Part shown: positions 49,798 to 57,689 of the stretch, piece by piece
How the letters are laid out: every line of letters begins with the position of its first letter
Position numbering within the stretch: the stretch's first letter is position 1
Assembly: GCF_014334055.1 (NCBI RefSeq)
Contig: NZ_CP060490.1
Coordinates: forward strand, 434,001-498,000
Length of the DNA stretch: 64,000 nucleotides
Direction: 5' to 3'
From: Oscillibacter hominis
GTDB lineage: Bacteria > Bacillota > Clostridia > Oscillospirales > Oscillospiraceae
Position numbers and translations under genes: made by a program
Notes under the pieces: generated by a model
What the model was told of the DNA's origin: nothing
Database searches by the model: none
What the model saw: the letters and a program-made list of their open reading frames with translations, nothing else

Positions 49798-50477
49798 TTA
49801 AATCGTTATGGGATAGTTATTATTTCCATCGACATCACGAATCTACGCCGGCGCCGGACGACTGGCCGCCGGACGGCAGTCTGCATTTTATAAAATGCAC
49901 AGAAGAGGCACAATCACGCGTTCCAGCGCCGTGTATACAATATGAGTTTTTCTCCAACATAGGCGAGGATGACCGTCGGATCATACCATTGAGTATGGAG
50001 ATTATGAAACGCTTTTGTGGTTCCAGACAGGTTCTGACGCGGATCTATTCCAGCGAAGAACCGTCAAAAAAAGAGAAGCATTGGCCAGAATGTTTTCCGG
50101 TTCGGTACCGTCGTTTTCTGGAACACATCGGCGCTTCTTTTTCTATTGACGCACCGAATGAAAGAACGCTTCTGCTTCTGGAAACAGGCTTTGACCCCGC
50201 TGCTTTTTGGGCCAGTCAGGATATCAGCACCGTTGATGGCTGCTTCTTTGACTTCTACGTTCTTTCAGAGAGCCTTTGTTTTTCTGATGCAAAAAGTGCT
50301 GCGGAGATCGTGGCCAGCGGGCAATATGATGTCTGGTTTGACTTGAGCGAGTGGGGTCCCTGCGCCTTATATGTAACGCTGAACCCCAAAACAGTGGATG
50401 TGACGGCGCTGCAGGAAATTGTCGCAGCGGTTTGTAAGGAACACAACATTTTATTCCAAAATCCGCCCGGGTTCTAA
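49788..50477 (+). CDS. Putative immunity protein, array copy 3
   Basis: The 229-residue product differs from copy 2 by only a few residues (for example DSYYF against DIYYF, and GFDPAAF against GFNPAAF). The ribosome site and frame are intact. Retention of three intact copies beside dead toxin pieces suggests selection for the immunity function or very recent amplification. Confidence 0.65.
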   Translation: MGLIKSLWDSYYFHRHHESTPAPDDWPPDGSLHFIKCTEEAQSRVPAPCIQYEFFSNIGEDDRRIIPLSMEIMKRFCGSRQVLTRIYSSEEPSKKEKHWPECFPVRYRRFLEHIGASFSIDAPNERTLLLLETGFDPAAFWASQDISTVDGCFFDFYVLSESLCFSDAKSAAEIVASGQYDVWFDLSEWGPCALYVTLNPKTVDVTALQEIVAAVCKEHNILFQNPPGF

Positions 50478-50517
50478 CCCCTTCGGAAAATATCTGAGGT
50501 GTTTGGGCTTTCCATTG

Positions 50518-50819
50518 AAAAAGGCCTCAGGCTGTCATTGCGCATTTAAGTGTAGTACACCCCTTAGCGGACTATGTGATTTCCTATCTTGATTTTCATG
50601 TGAAGTTGGCTATCACAGTAAATCCGTCGTGGGTTCCACAAGCCGACGTACGGGAATCGAATCGTTCGCTGCCAGCACCGGGGATGGAATGGCCGCCGGA
50701 TGGAAGCCTGCATTTTTTTCATTGTGAACAGACACTTATGTCCAATACAAAATAAGAGATAATGTGGGCGAGGACGTCAGAGTTGTAAAGCTCAGCATTG
50801 CGCCCACATTTATGTGTGC
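50518..50819 (+). pseudogene. Half terminator and degenerate fourth immunity gene
   Basis: The left arm of the terminator is present at 50,518-50,540 and then broken. At about 50,600-50,819, pieces reading EWPPDGSLHFFHCEQT and, in another frame, NVGEDVRVVKLSIAPTF match residues about 25-70 of the array immunity proteins (WPPDGSLH, NVGEDDSRIIPLSMEI). Stops and frame changes show that it is dead. It ends against the reverse-strand DUF362 gene. Confidence 0.65.
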
Positions 50820-51701
50820 TCAATCCAGATTCACCAAAGTATAGTCCCGGCTGCCCAGCCCCATTTGGGCGGCGGTCTCCACGGTGTGGATGCCGTTTCG
50901 GCTTTCCATCCGCTCGATCAGAGCCGCCTTGCCCGGGTCCGGGGAGCGGTAGACGGCGTCCACACAGGCCTGGTCCAGAGCCACCGGGTCTAAGGAGGCA
51001 AAGATGCCAAGGTCCGCCATCTCCGGGTCATGGGGATGGGCGTCGCAGTCGCAGTCCACGCTGAGCTTGTTGGCCACGCTGACATAGACGATGTTTTCCC
51101 TGCCCAAATAGTCCATGACGGCGCTGTCCGCCTCAGCCATGGACTCCAGGAAGGAGTCGTGGTCTGCGGTGAACATGTCCTCAAAGTGCGCAAAGGAGCC
51201 GCCGGAGCAGTGGATGTGGCCCTTGCCCCGGGAGGAGGCGACGCCGATGGACATATTTTTCAGCGCGCCGCCGAAACCGCCCATGGCGTGACCCTTAAAG
51301 TGGGAAAGGATCAGCATGGAGTCGTAGTTGGCCAAATGGGCGCCCACATAGTTTTCCTTCAGGTGGCGTCCTTCACGGACTGGGATGGCCATGTCGCCCT
51401 CCTCATCCATGATGTCGCAGGGGGCGATGGCCCGGAAGCCGTGCTCCTCCATGGTCTGCCAGTGGGCCTGGGTGGTGTCCCGACGTCCGGGGTAGGCGGT
51501 GTTGCACTCCACGATGGTGCCGTGCAGCCGGGACACCAGGCCGCGGATCAGGTCCGGGGACAAAAAGTTGTGGCCTCCGGGTTCTCCGGTGGAGAGCTTG
51601 ACGGCCACCTTGCCCTTGAGCGCAGCGCCTAAGGCTTCGTAAGCCCTCAAGAGGCCCGCTGGGCTGATGTCTCTGGTAAAGTAAACGGTTGAACGTTCCA
51701 T
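50820..51701 (-). CDS. DUF362 domain protein
   Basis: The 293-residue product has the DUF362 landmarks VAVKLSTGEPGGHNFLSPDL near residue 35, LILSHFKGHAMGGFGGALKN near residue 130 and SLDPVALDQACVDAVYRSPD near residue 235. The family is often tied to ferredoxin-type proteins. No FeS ligand set is seen at the C-terminus, unlike the paralogue at 51,921. AAGGAGGATCACT precedes the ATG on the reverse strand. It borders the toxin array, so the right edge of the variable region lies near 50,820. Confidence 0.85.
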   Translation of the reverse strand: MERSTVYFTRDISPAGLLRAYEALGAALKGKVAVKLSTGEPGGHNFLSPDLIRGLVSRLHGTIVECNTAYPGRRDTTQAHWQTMEEHGFRAIAPCDIMDEEGDMAIPVREGRHLKENYVGAHLANYDSMLILSHFKGHAMGGFGGALKNMSIGVASSRGKGHIHCSGGSFAHFEDMFTADHDSFLESMAEADSAVMDYLGRENIVYVSVANKLSVDCDCDAHPHDPEMADLGIFASLDPVALDQACVDAVYRSPDPGKAALIERMESRNGIHTVETAAQMGLGSRDYTLVNLD

Positions 51702-51882
51702 AGTGATCCTCCTTGTTGTTTGGAAAGCGCGTCAGGCTGCGAGAGAGCCTGGCTGTTTTTTCAACCTTATCACCTGGAGTGAACTCCATGTCAAGAGGAA
51801 AATAAACGTTTCGGAGATGGTCCCGGGCGACGGCGGGCCTCCGTCTGCACTGGGCGTTGATCTGGCCCATCTCCACAGCAAA

Positions 51883-51917
51883 GAGCCGCAGGACGAAATT
51901 TTCGTCCTGCGGCTCGC
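51883..51917 (-). terminator. Terminator after the second DUF362 gene
   Basis: GAGCCGCAGGACGAAA and TTTCGTCCTGCGGCTC form a perfect stem; the reverse strand continues with TTTGCTG, a short T-run. The gap 51,702-51,920 holds little else. Confidence 0.65.
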
Positions 51918-51920
51918 TGT

Positions 51921-53039
51921 TTATTTTTCGTGGCGCAGGAGCACCGCCGCCTGGGGACAGAGCTCGTGGCAGCAGTAGCATCGGATACAGCGGGAGCGGT
52001 CGACCGCCGCCCTGCCGCCGGCAAGGGAAATGGCGCCCTGGGGGCAAGACCTTTCACAGATGCCGCAGCCCACGCAGCGCCGGTGGTCGATTCGCGGCGC
52101 ACTGCTCAGGGCGGAGGCCAGCAGCCGCTGCACCGGCGCGCCCAGGCCCGTGGCTTTGCCCAGCATCCCCTCCCGCCGGCAGGGCAGGAGAAAATTGGGG
52201 ACAAAGAGCTCCTCCATGGATGCACCCACTAACTCCACCTTTAGGGGATCGAACCCCCAAAACGATTCGGCGGCGCGGAGCACGGGGCTGTCCTCCTGGC
52301 CGATCATCCGGCAGGCCACGTAATCCAGCGCCACGGCATCCTCCGAGGCCAGCAGCCAGCCCACGGGGCGCGGCCGGCCGGATTCCCCTGGGCCGTCGCC
52401 CTCCATGGCCACAACGGCGTCCATAACATGCAGCCGCGCCGAGACAAAGCCGCACAGGTCCAGCAGCATCCGGGCGAACAGCTCCCGGTCCCGGAGCTTG
52501 GCGTGGAAGCCCACCTTGCCCAGGCCGGGGATGATGCCGAAGTGGTTTTTTACCGCGCCGGTCATGCCCATAAAGACATGGGTCTTCAGCTTGCAGACGT
52601 TGATAACCCCGTCGGCGTCCAAAACCGGGGAAATCACCTCGGCCCGGCGGATCAGCCGGCCCTGGGGGAGAGCGACCTCCCGGGAGGAGAGGTCAAAGTT
52701 CAGCGAGGCACCGGAGCGCTCCGCCGCCTCCTCCATACCGCACTGGCGGTAGAGGCTGCGCAGCGTGGATTCGGTATAGGGGTAGCCCGAGCCGGGGCTG
52801 TCGCACAGGACCGCCCTGGCACCCTGTGCCGCGATCAGGGCGGACACGGCCCCGGCCACCGCCGGGTGGGTGCTGACGGCCTTTTCCGGGGGCGCCGGGC
52901 GCAGCAGATTGACCTTCACCACTATATCCTCGCCGGGCTGGGCGAATTGCGCCATGCCGCCGCACAGGGAGAGGAGCCGTTCCATCTGCTGGCGGGCCTG
53001 GTCGTAAGAGGGGCAGCGCACGGCATAAACCTGCCTCAT
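51921..53039 (-). CDS. DUF362 protein with C-terminal 2[4Fe-4S] ferredoxin part
   Basis: The 372-residue product has the DUF362 domain (residues about 1-290, with VVKVNLLRPAPPEKAVSTHP and CKLKTHVFMGMTGAVKNHFG). A ferredoxin part follows, with CVGCGICERSCP and CIRCYCCHELCP near residues 318-360, two [4Fe-4S] motifs. It is probably a redox protein of unknown reaction. Its ATG overlaps the stop of the glycosylase gene by 4 nt, so both are co-transcribed. Confidence 0.9.
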   Translation of the reverse strand: MRQVYAVRCPSYDQARQQMERLLSLCGGMAQFAQPGEDIVVKVNLLRPAPPEKAVSTHPAVAGAVSALIAAQGARAVLCDSPGSGYPYTESTLRSLYRQCGMEEAAERSGASLNFDLSSREVALPQGRLIRRAEVISPVLDADGVINVCKLKTHVFMGMTGAVKNHFGIIPGLGKVGFHAKLRDRELFARMLLDLCGFVSARLHVMDAVVAMEGDGPGESGRPRPVGWLLASEDAVALDYVACRMIGQEDSPVLRAAESFWGFDPLKVELVGASMEELFVPNFLLPCRREGMLGKATGLGAPVQRLLASALSSAPRIDHRRCVGCGICERSCPQGAISLAGGRAAVDRSRCIRCYCCHELCPQAAVLLRHEK

Positions 53040-53842
53040 TCCGCATCTCCTCCTTTCGGCCCGCTGCGGGCGTAGTAAAACAGATACTGCTGGATGACAC
53101 CGGCAAAGCCGTCGTAGCGCTCAAGGGGGAAGTTCCCGCCATAGTGCCGGTCAATGACCCGGTTGATCCACACGTCCCGGGGAAAGGCGGCAATGCGGTG
53201 AAAACCGAACAGCATGATGCAGTTGGCTACCTTTGGCCCCACGCCGGAAAGCCCGGTGAGATGGTCCAGGAGGTCCTGGTCGGAAAGGGACGACCACTGG
53301 CTGAGGTCCCCCGCCGAGCGGGCGGCAGCGTAAAGATAGGGGGCGCGGTAGCCCAAAGCGCAGGACCTGAGCTCCTCCAGGGAGCACGAGGCCAGGGCCT
53401 CCGGGCTGGGGAAGGCGTATTCGCCGGTCTCTCCGATGGGCGTGCCGTAGCGCCGGGAGAGCGTCTCCACGCAGCCGCGGATGGCGGGAATCTGCTTTTG
53501 CTGGGAGATGAGGAAGGTGATGAGCATCTCCCAGGGGTCCTGGCGCAGAATGCGGACGCCTTCGCCGAACCGGGCCGCCTGAGTCAAAAAGACGTCGTCC
53601 GCCGGGATGCTGCGCAGAAAAGCCCCGTAGTCGGTGTCCAGGTCAAAGTAGGGGACCCATATCGTCTGAAACTCCTCCTCCGTACAGTGGAAAGAGACCC
53701 GGCGGCCCTCCTGGGCAAGGTCCAGCACCCGGCCGGCCGCGATGAGGCGGAACCGGCCGGGGCCGCGTTGGAGCAGGCGGAAGCACTGCCCGCTGTCGGC
53801 GATCTGGGCCAGATTCAATTGTGTCAGCGTACGTTCGATCAT
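53036..53842 (-). CDS. OGG1-like 8-oxoguanine DNA glycosylase
   Basis: The 268-residue protein has an N-terminal OGG-type part, then a helix-hairpin-helix LTGLSGVGPKVANCIMLFGF near residue 205, which carries the catalytic Lys, and DVWINRVI, which carries the Asp. It removes 8-oxoguanine and has lyase activity in the family. The length fits bacterial OGG1-like enzymes. It is the first gene of the unit with the DUF362 ferredoxin protein. Confidence 0.88.
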   Translation of the reverse strand: MIERTLTQLNLAQIADSGQCFRLLQRGPGRFRLIAAGRVLDLAQEGRRVSFHCTEEEFQTIWVPYFDLDTDYGAFLRSIPADDVFLTQAARFGEGVRILRQDPWEMLITFLISQQKQIPAIRGCVETLSRRYGTPIGETGEYAFPSPEALASCSLEELRSCALGYRAPYLYAAARSAGDLSQWSSLSDQDLLDHLTGLSGVGPKVANCIMLFGFHRIAAFPRDVWINRVIDRHYGGNFPLERYDGFAGVIQQYLFYYARSGPKGGDAE

Positions 53843-53870
53843 GGCGCTCCTAAAGTAAGTCCGGAAAGAC

Positions 53871-53899
53871 TTGCGTATGTCGAAATAATGGTATATATT
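53871..53899 (+). promoter_or_regulatory. Promoter of the Spx/ArsC-like gene
   Basis: TTGCGT (53,871-53,876) and TATATT (53,894-53,899) are separated by 17 nt, about 23 nt before the ATG. Confidence 0.65.
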
Positions 53900-53922
53900 G
53901 AGAAAAAGAAAGGAGAGAGCAT

Positions 53923-54270
53923 ATGCTGTTTCTTTGGTATCCCAAGTGCACCACCTGCCAGCGCGCCAAGGCGTGGCTGGATGAGCGGGGCGTTTCCTAC
54001 GAGCTGCGCGACATTCGGGAGGAGCGGCCCTCCAAAGAGGAGCTGCGCGCCTGGTATGCCCGCAGCGGCATGCCCCTCAAGCGCTTTTTCAACACCAGCG
54101 GTCTTGTGTACAAGGCCAAAAACCTGAAGGACACTCTGCCGGACATGAGCGAGGAAGAGCAGCTGGAGCTGCTGTCTCAGGACGGCATGCTGGTCAAACG
54201 CCCTCTGCTGGTGGGAGACAGTTTTGTGATGGCGGGTTTTCGCCCAAAAGAGTGGGAAAGCGTGATCTGA
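53923..54270 (+). CDS. Spx/ArsC-family protein
   Basis: The 115-residue product begins LFLWYPKCTTCQRAKAWLDE, with the Cys-x-x-Cys near residue 10, and ends with LVKRPLLVGDSFVMAGFRP. This is the YffB/ArsC-like branch of the thioredoxin-fold arsenate reductase family. It may be a reductase or a regulator like Spx; no ars genes are nearby. GAAAGGAGAGAGCAT precedes the ATG. Confidence 0.88.
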   Translation: MLFLWYPKCTTCQRAKAWLDERGVSYELRDIREERPSKEELRAWYARSGMPLKRFFNTSGLVYKAKNLKDTLPDMSEEEQLELLSQDGMLVKRPLLVGDSFVMAGFRPKEWESVI

Positions 54271-54288
54271 GCTGGCGGATAAACGATA

Positions 54289-54327
54289 GCGCCGGTTCCG
54301 CACGACGCGGAACCGGCGCGCTGTTTT
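54289..54327. terminator. Bidirectional terminator
   Basis: GCGCCGGTTCCGC and GCGGAACCGGCGC form a 13-bp stem with loop ACGAC, then CTGTTTTA. It serves the Spx-like gene and also lies at the end of the reverse-strand Hpt gene. Confidence 0.8.
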
Positions 54328-54667
54328 ATCCCCCAATGGCGCTCAACGCCGCGGCCTGAGCCTGTTCCAGGTCTGGGATCACCTGGGAAAGGGCGGTATA
54401 GTCCTGCGCGCGGAGCAGTTCCATGGCCCGGGCGGAGAGGCGGAACACCGTTTGGATGCTCAGGTTGCCGCTGGTGCCCTTCAGGTTGTGCACCACCATT
54501 TTCAGCTGCTCATAATCCGCGGCTTCCCAGAGGGAGCGGATGGCTTCCGGTGAGGCGACGCAGGATCCATATTGGGACAACAGGCTTTCATACAGCGATT
54601 CGCTGCCGCAGCGCGCCGCACCAGAGTCGTAATCGATTCCCCCGGCGGCCAATCTCTTCCGATCCAT
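54326..54667 (-). CDS. Hpt-domain protein, orphan
   Basis: The 113-residue product has the histidine phosphotransfer motif VVHNLKGTSGNLS near residue 58, with the phospho-accepting His, in a four-helix layout. No sensor kinase or response regulator is adjacent. ATG 54,667 follows GGGGAGGGTCTC on the reverse strand; a longer in-frame start lacks a ribosome site. Confidence 0.85.
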   Translation of the reverse strand: MDRKRLAAGGIDYDSGAARCGSESLYESLLSQYGSCVASPEAIRSLWEAADYEQLKMVVHNLKGTSGNLSIQTVFRLSARAMELLRAQDYTALSQVIPDLEQAQAAALSAIGG

Positions 54668-54915
54668 GAGACCCTCCCCGATCCAAGCAGAATGACCGCC
54701 CTTCGCGGCCTTTTTCCATGTAAGTATACCATCTCCCGCCCATTTTGGCAAGCGGCGGCCTTTTTGACTTGGGCGGCCTTACAGCTGCTCTATTCCGTTT
54801 ACGGCAGGTTCAAGGGGAAATAAAGCGCCTTCGGCGTCAGGGCCTGTGAATTTACAGGCGGCGGCTGAATAGAATCATCGTACAGGGAGGAAGGCAGCCC
54901 CTTCGGGTGAAAAAG

Positions 54916-54944
54916 TTGCTTTTTGTCGAAAAAAATGATATAAT
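54916..54944 (+). promoter_or_regulatory. Promoter of the TetR gene
   Basis: TTGCTT (54,916-54,921) and TATAAT (54,939-54,944) are separated by 17 nt, about 33 nt before the ATG. Confidence 0.75.
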
Positions 54945-54977
54945 GTATCGAAATCAGTTGTTGAGTGAGGAACTGCC

Positions 54978-55538
54978 ATGTCTCAAATCACCAGACGCGC
55001 CATCATCCAGTCGTTTTTGAAGCTGCTGAACCAGTCTCCTCTGGATAAGATTACGGTCCGGGATATTGTGGACGACTGCGGCGTCACCAGGAGCACCTTC
55101 TACTATTACTTTGAGGATATTTACGCCCTGCTGGAAGAAGTGTTCCGCCAGGAGACGGACAAACGGCTGAACAGCGGCAAGGCCTATACCAGCTGGGAAG
55201 AGGGCTTTCTGGACACGGTGTCTTTTGCTCTGGAGAACCGGCGGGCCATTTTCCACGTCTACCACTCCCTGAGCCGGGAGCAGTTGGAGCAGTATCTCTA
55301 TGACATCACCGGAGACCTGATGGACAAGATTGTCCGGGGCCTCACGGCGGACCTGCCGGTTCAGGAGGAGGACGTGTGCATGGTGGTGGACCTCTACAAA
55401 TACGCGCTGGTGGGGATGATTCTGAACTGGCTCCAGCGGGGCATGAAGGAGGATCCCACAGAGAAAATCCAGCGGTTGGGGAAGCTCCTGGACGGAAACA
55501 TCCGCGCCGTCCTTTCCAAGACGGTGGAGGAACGATAA
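54978..55538 (+). CDS. TetR/DhaS-like regulator
   Basis: The 186-residue product has the HTH KITVRDIVDDCGVTRSTFYY at residues about 25-45, then YFEDIYALLEEVF. The C-terminal part fits the TetR_C_8/DhaS-like type. A strong terminator follows, and a DUF308 membrane protein is the next gene, a possible target. It has its own promoter. Confidence 0.85.
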   Translation: MSQITRRAIIQSFLKLLNQSPLDKITVRDIVDDCGVTRSTFYYYFEDIYALLEEVFRQETDKRLNSGKAYTSWEEGFLDTVSFALENRRAIFHVYHSLSREQLEQYLYDITGDLMDKIVRGLTADLPVQEEDVCMVVDLYKYALVGMILNWLQRGMKEDPTEKIQRLGKLLDGNIRAVLSKTVEER

Positions 55539-55547
55539 AGTTCAAAC

Positions 55548-55590
55548 AAAAAGGATGGGATGTGCAAACTTTGCACATCCCATCCTTTTT
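55548..55590 (+). terminator. Terminator of the TetR gene
   Basis: AAAAAGGATGGGATGTGCAA and TTGCACATCCCATCCTTTTT form a very long perfect stem with a T-run. Confidence 0.88.
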
Positions 55591-55649
55591 GTCCATGGAA
55601 AAGAAGAGGCCGGGGGAGTAAGCTGTGAACTGGATAAGGAGGCGATAAG

Positions 55650-56234
55650 ATGCAATCCGTAAAACGGATCAAGCGGGTCTATATGTTTTACTCCATTGCT
55701 CTGATTCTGCTGGGCGCGGCGCTTTTGTTTGCGCCGGAGCTCTCCGCCGTGACCATGTGCTCCCTGGCCGGGGCGGTGACGGTGGTCTGCGGTGTGGTGA
55801 AGCTGTGCGGCTATTTTGTCAATGATACCTACGGGCTGGCGTTCCAGTTTGATTTTGCCCTGGGGATTTTTGCTGTGGCGGTGGGAATCATCCTGCTGAT
55901 GCGGCCCCAGCGTCTGCTGGCGTTTGTCAATGTGATCTTCGGCCTTTTCCTGCTGGCGGAATCCACCTTCAAGCTCCAGACGGCCAAGGAGGCCAGGCAG
56001 TTCGGCCTGGAGCGCTGGTGGGCGATCCTGATCCTGGGCACCGTGACGGCCATCCTGGGCATCCTTCTGATCTGCAACCCGCTGAACGGTGCACTGGCAC
56101 TGACAGCCCTTCTGGGCCTGGCCCTGATGGCCGACGGGCTTCAAAACCTCCTGGTGGCGATGTACACCATCCGGCTGGTCAAACGGTTTTCCCCCATCAA
56201 CGAAGAAGACCAGGAGGGGTATCACCTGTTTTGA
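55650..56234 (+). CDS. HdeD/DUF308 family membrane protein
   Basis: The 194-residue product has about six membrane helices in pairs (for example VYMFYSIALILLGAALLFAP, ALGIFAVAVGIILLMRP, LGLALMADGLQNLLVAMYTI). This is the HdeD/DUF308 layout. Its role is unknown; HdeD is linked to acid resistance in enterobacteria. AAGGAGGCGATAAG precedes the ATG. Confidence 0.85.
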   Translation: MQSVKRIKRVYMFYSIALILLGAALLFAPELSAVTMCSLAGAVTVVCGVVKLCGYFVNDTYGLAFQFDFALGIFAVAVGIILLMRPQRLLAFVNVIFGLFLLAESTFKLQTAKEARQFGLERWWAILILGTVTAILGILLICNPLNGALALTALLGLALMADGLQNLLVAMYTIRLVKRFSPINEEDQEGYHLF

Positions 56235-56322
56235 ACCGTGCTTTTTGTGACGTTTTTCGGGAAAATGACCGAATCCGCGGCTAAATGAAGAGAATTTCCA
56301 GCAATGCGGAGAGAAGAGACGG

Positions 56323-56351
56323 TTGCAAGTTGAACGGGAATTCGCTATACT
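56323..56351 (+). promoter_or_regulatory. Promoter of the aminotransferase gene
   Basis: TTGCAA (56,323-56,328) and TATACT (56,346-56,351) are separated by 17 nt, about 61 nt before GTG 56,413. Confidence 0.7.
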
Positions 56352-56412
56352 GAGTGCAGCTGAAAAACATAGAAAAACCGGCGCGGTGCCGGGCAAGAAA
56401 GGGAGTTTTTCT

Positions 56413-57687
56413 GTGACTGCATACAAAAAATTGAGTAAGGAAGAGCTGAAGAGGGAATACGAGGCGGTCAGCTCTGAATTTTCCGTCCTGTGCGAAAAAG
56501 GCCTGAAGCTGAATATGGCCCGGGGCAAACCCAGCAAGGCCCAGTTGGATATGGTCAGCGATATTTTCGACGTGGTGCGCAAGCCCGAGGACTTCATCAT
56601 CGACGGCGTGGACGCCCGCAACTACGGGAATCTGGAGGGCTTGAGCGCCGCCCGAAGCTACTGGGCAGATATGCTGGGCGTGCGGCCGGAGCAGACCTTT
56701 GTGGGCGGCAACGCCAGCCTGCAGCTGATGTACGACCTGATTTCCAAGGCGTATACCCACGGCCTGCTGCATTCCCAGCGCCCCTGGTGCCGGGAGGAGA
56801 AGATCAAGTGGCTGTGCCCCGTGCCCGGTTATGACCGCCACTTCAAGGTCACCGAGTCCTTCGGCTTTGAGATGATCTCCGTCCCCATGACCGACGAAGG
56901 CCCCGATATGGACCGGGTGGAGGAACTGGTGAAGGATCCGGCTGTCAAGGGCATGTGGAACGTGCCCAAGTACTCCAACCCCGACGGCGTCATCTACTCC
57001 GACGCCACCGTCCGCCGCATTGCCGCGCTGAAGCCCGCGGCCCCCGACTTCCTTCTCATGTGGGACAACGCCTACTGCGTCCACGAGTTCTTCGGGGAGT
57101 TTGTCCCCTTCCTGAACATTTTGGAGGAGTGCGAAAAAGCGGGCAACGCCGATATGGTGTTTGAATTTGCCTCCACCTCCAAGATCACCCTGCCCGGCGC
57201 GGGTATGTCCGTCATGGCGGCCAGCGAGGCCAACATCAGCTATCTCTCCAAGCTGATCGGCATCCAGATCATCAGCTATGACAAGGTGAACCAGCTGCGC
57301 CACGTGAAGTATCTCAAGGACAAGGAGCATACGCTGGAGCTGATGAAGCGCCACGCCGCCATCATGGGCCCCAAGTTCAAGGCCGTGCTGGATACCCTGG
57401 ATGAGAAGATCGCCCCGCTGGAGATCGCCCAGTGGAAGCGCCCCAAGGGCGGCTACTTTGTCAGCTTTTACGCCATGCCCGGCACCGCCCGGCGGACGCT
57501 GGAGCTCTGTAAGCAGGCGGGAGTCACCATGACCGGCGCCGGCGCCACCTACCCCTATGGCAAGGACCCGGAGGACAGCAACATCCGCATCGCGCCCTCC
57601 TTGCCCCCGGTCTCCGAACTGGAGCAGGCCCTTGAGGTATTTTGCGTGTGCCTGCGCATGGCCACGCTGGAAAAGCTGATGGCATAA
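56413..57687 (+). CDS. Aspartate aminotransferase-like PLP enzyme (AspT-type, class I)
   Basis: The 424-residue protein has the N-terminal LNMARGKPSKAQLDMVSDI stretch, CPVPGYDRHFKVTESFGFEM, the substrate region WNVPKYSNPDGVIYS, the WDNAYCVHEF segment and FASTSKITLPGAGMSVMA, which carries the PLP lysine. This matches the long aspartate aminotransferase type of Firmicutes. It forms oxaloacetate and glutamate from aspartate. GTG 56,413 follows AAGAAAGGGAGTTTTTCT. Confidence 0.88.
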   Translation: MTAYKKLSKEELKREYEAVSSEFSVLCEKGLKLNMARGKPSKAQLDMVSDIFDVVRKPEDFIIDGVDARNYGNLEGLSAARSYWADMLGVRPEQTFVGGNASLQLMYDLISKAYTHGLLHSQRPWCREEKIKWLCPVPGYDRHFKVTESFGFEMISVPMTDEGPDMDRVEELVKDPAVKGMWNVPKYSNPDGVIYSDATVRRIAALKPAAPDFLLMWDNAYCVHEFFGEFVPFLNILEECEKAGNADMVFEFASTSKITLPGAGMSVMAASEANISYLSKLIGIQIISYDKVNQLRHVKYLKDKEHTLELMKRHAAIMGPKFKAVLDTLDEKIAPLEIAQWKRPKGGYFVSFYAMPGTARRTLELCKQAGVTMTGAGATYPYGKDPEDSNIRIAPSLPPVSELEQALEVFCVCLRMATLEKLMA

Positions 57688-57689
57688 GC

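Larger units (their letters stand above)
47261..50540 (+). repeat. Tandem array, period 1,086 bp, three full units and a broken fourth
   Basis: Equivalent points recur at exact 1,086-bp steps: the immunity starts are at 47,616, 48,702 and 49,788. Each unit is terminator, toxin fragment, immunity gene and a short tail with TTCGGAAAATGTCTAAGGTG. Units 2 and 3 are nearly identical; unit 1 differs more, mainly in the first half of the immunity gene. Unit 4 breaks inside the terminator loop near 50,540. Confidence 0.9.

Noticed and set aside
47261-50540. CRISPR-like array
   Set aside because: The period is 1,086 bp with coding content, not short repeats with spacers; no cas genes are present.
52428-53075. 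Forward-strand frame opposite the DUF362 ferredoxin gene
   Set aside because: The reverse-strand gene has clear FeS motifs; the forward frame is a high-GC shadow.
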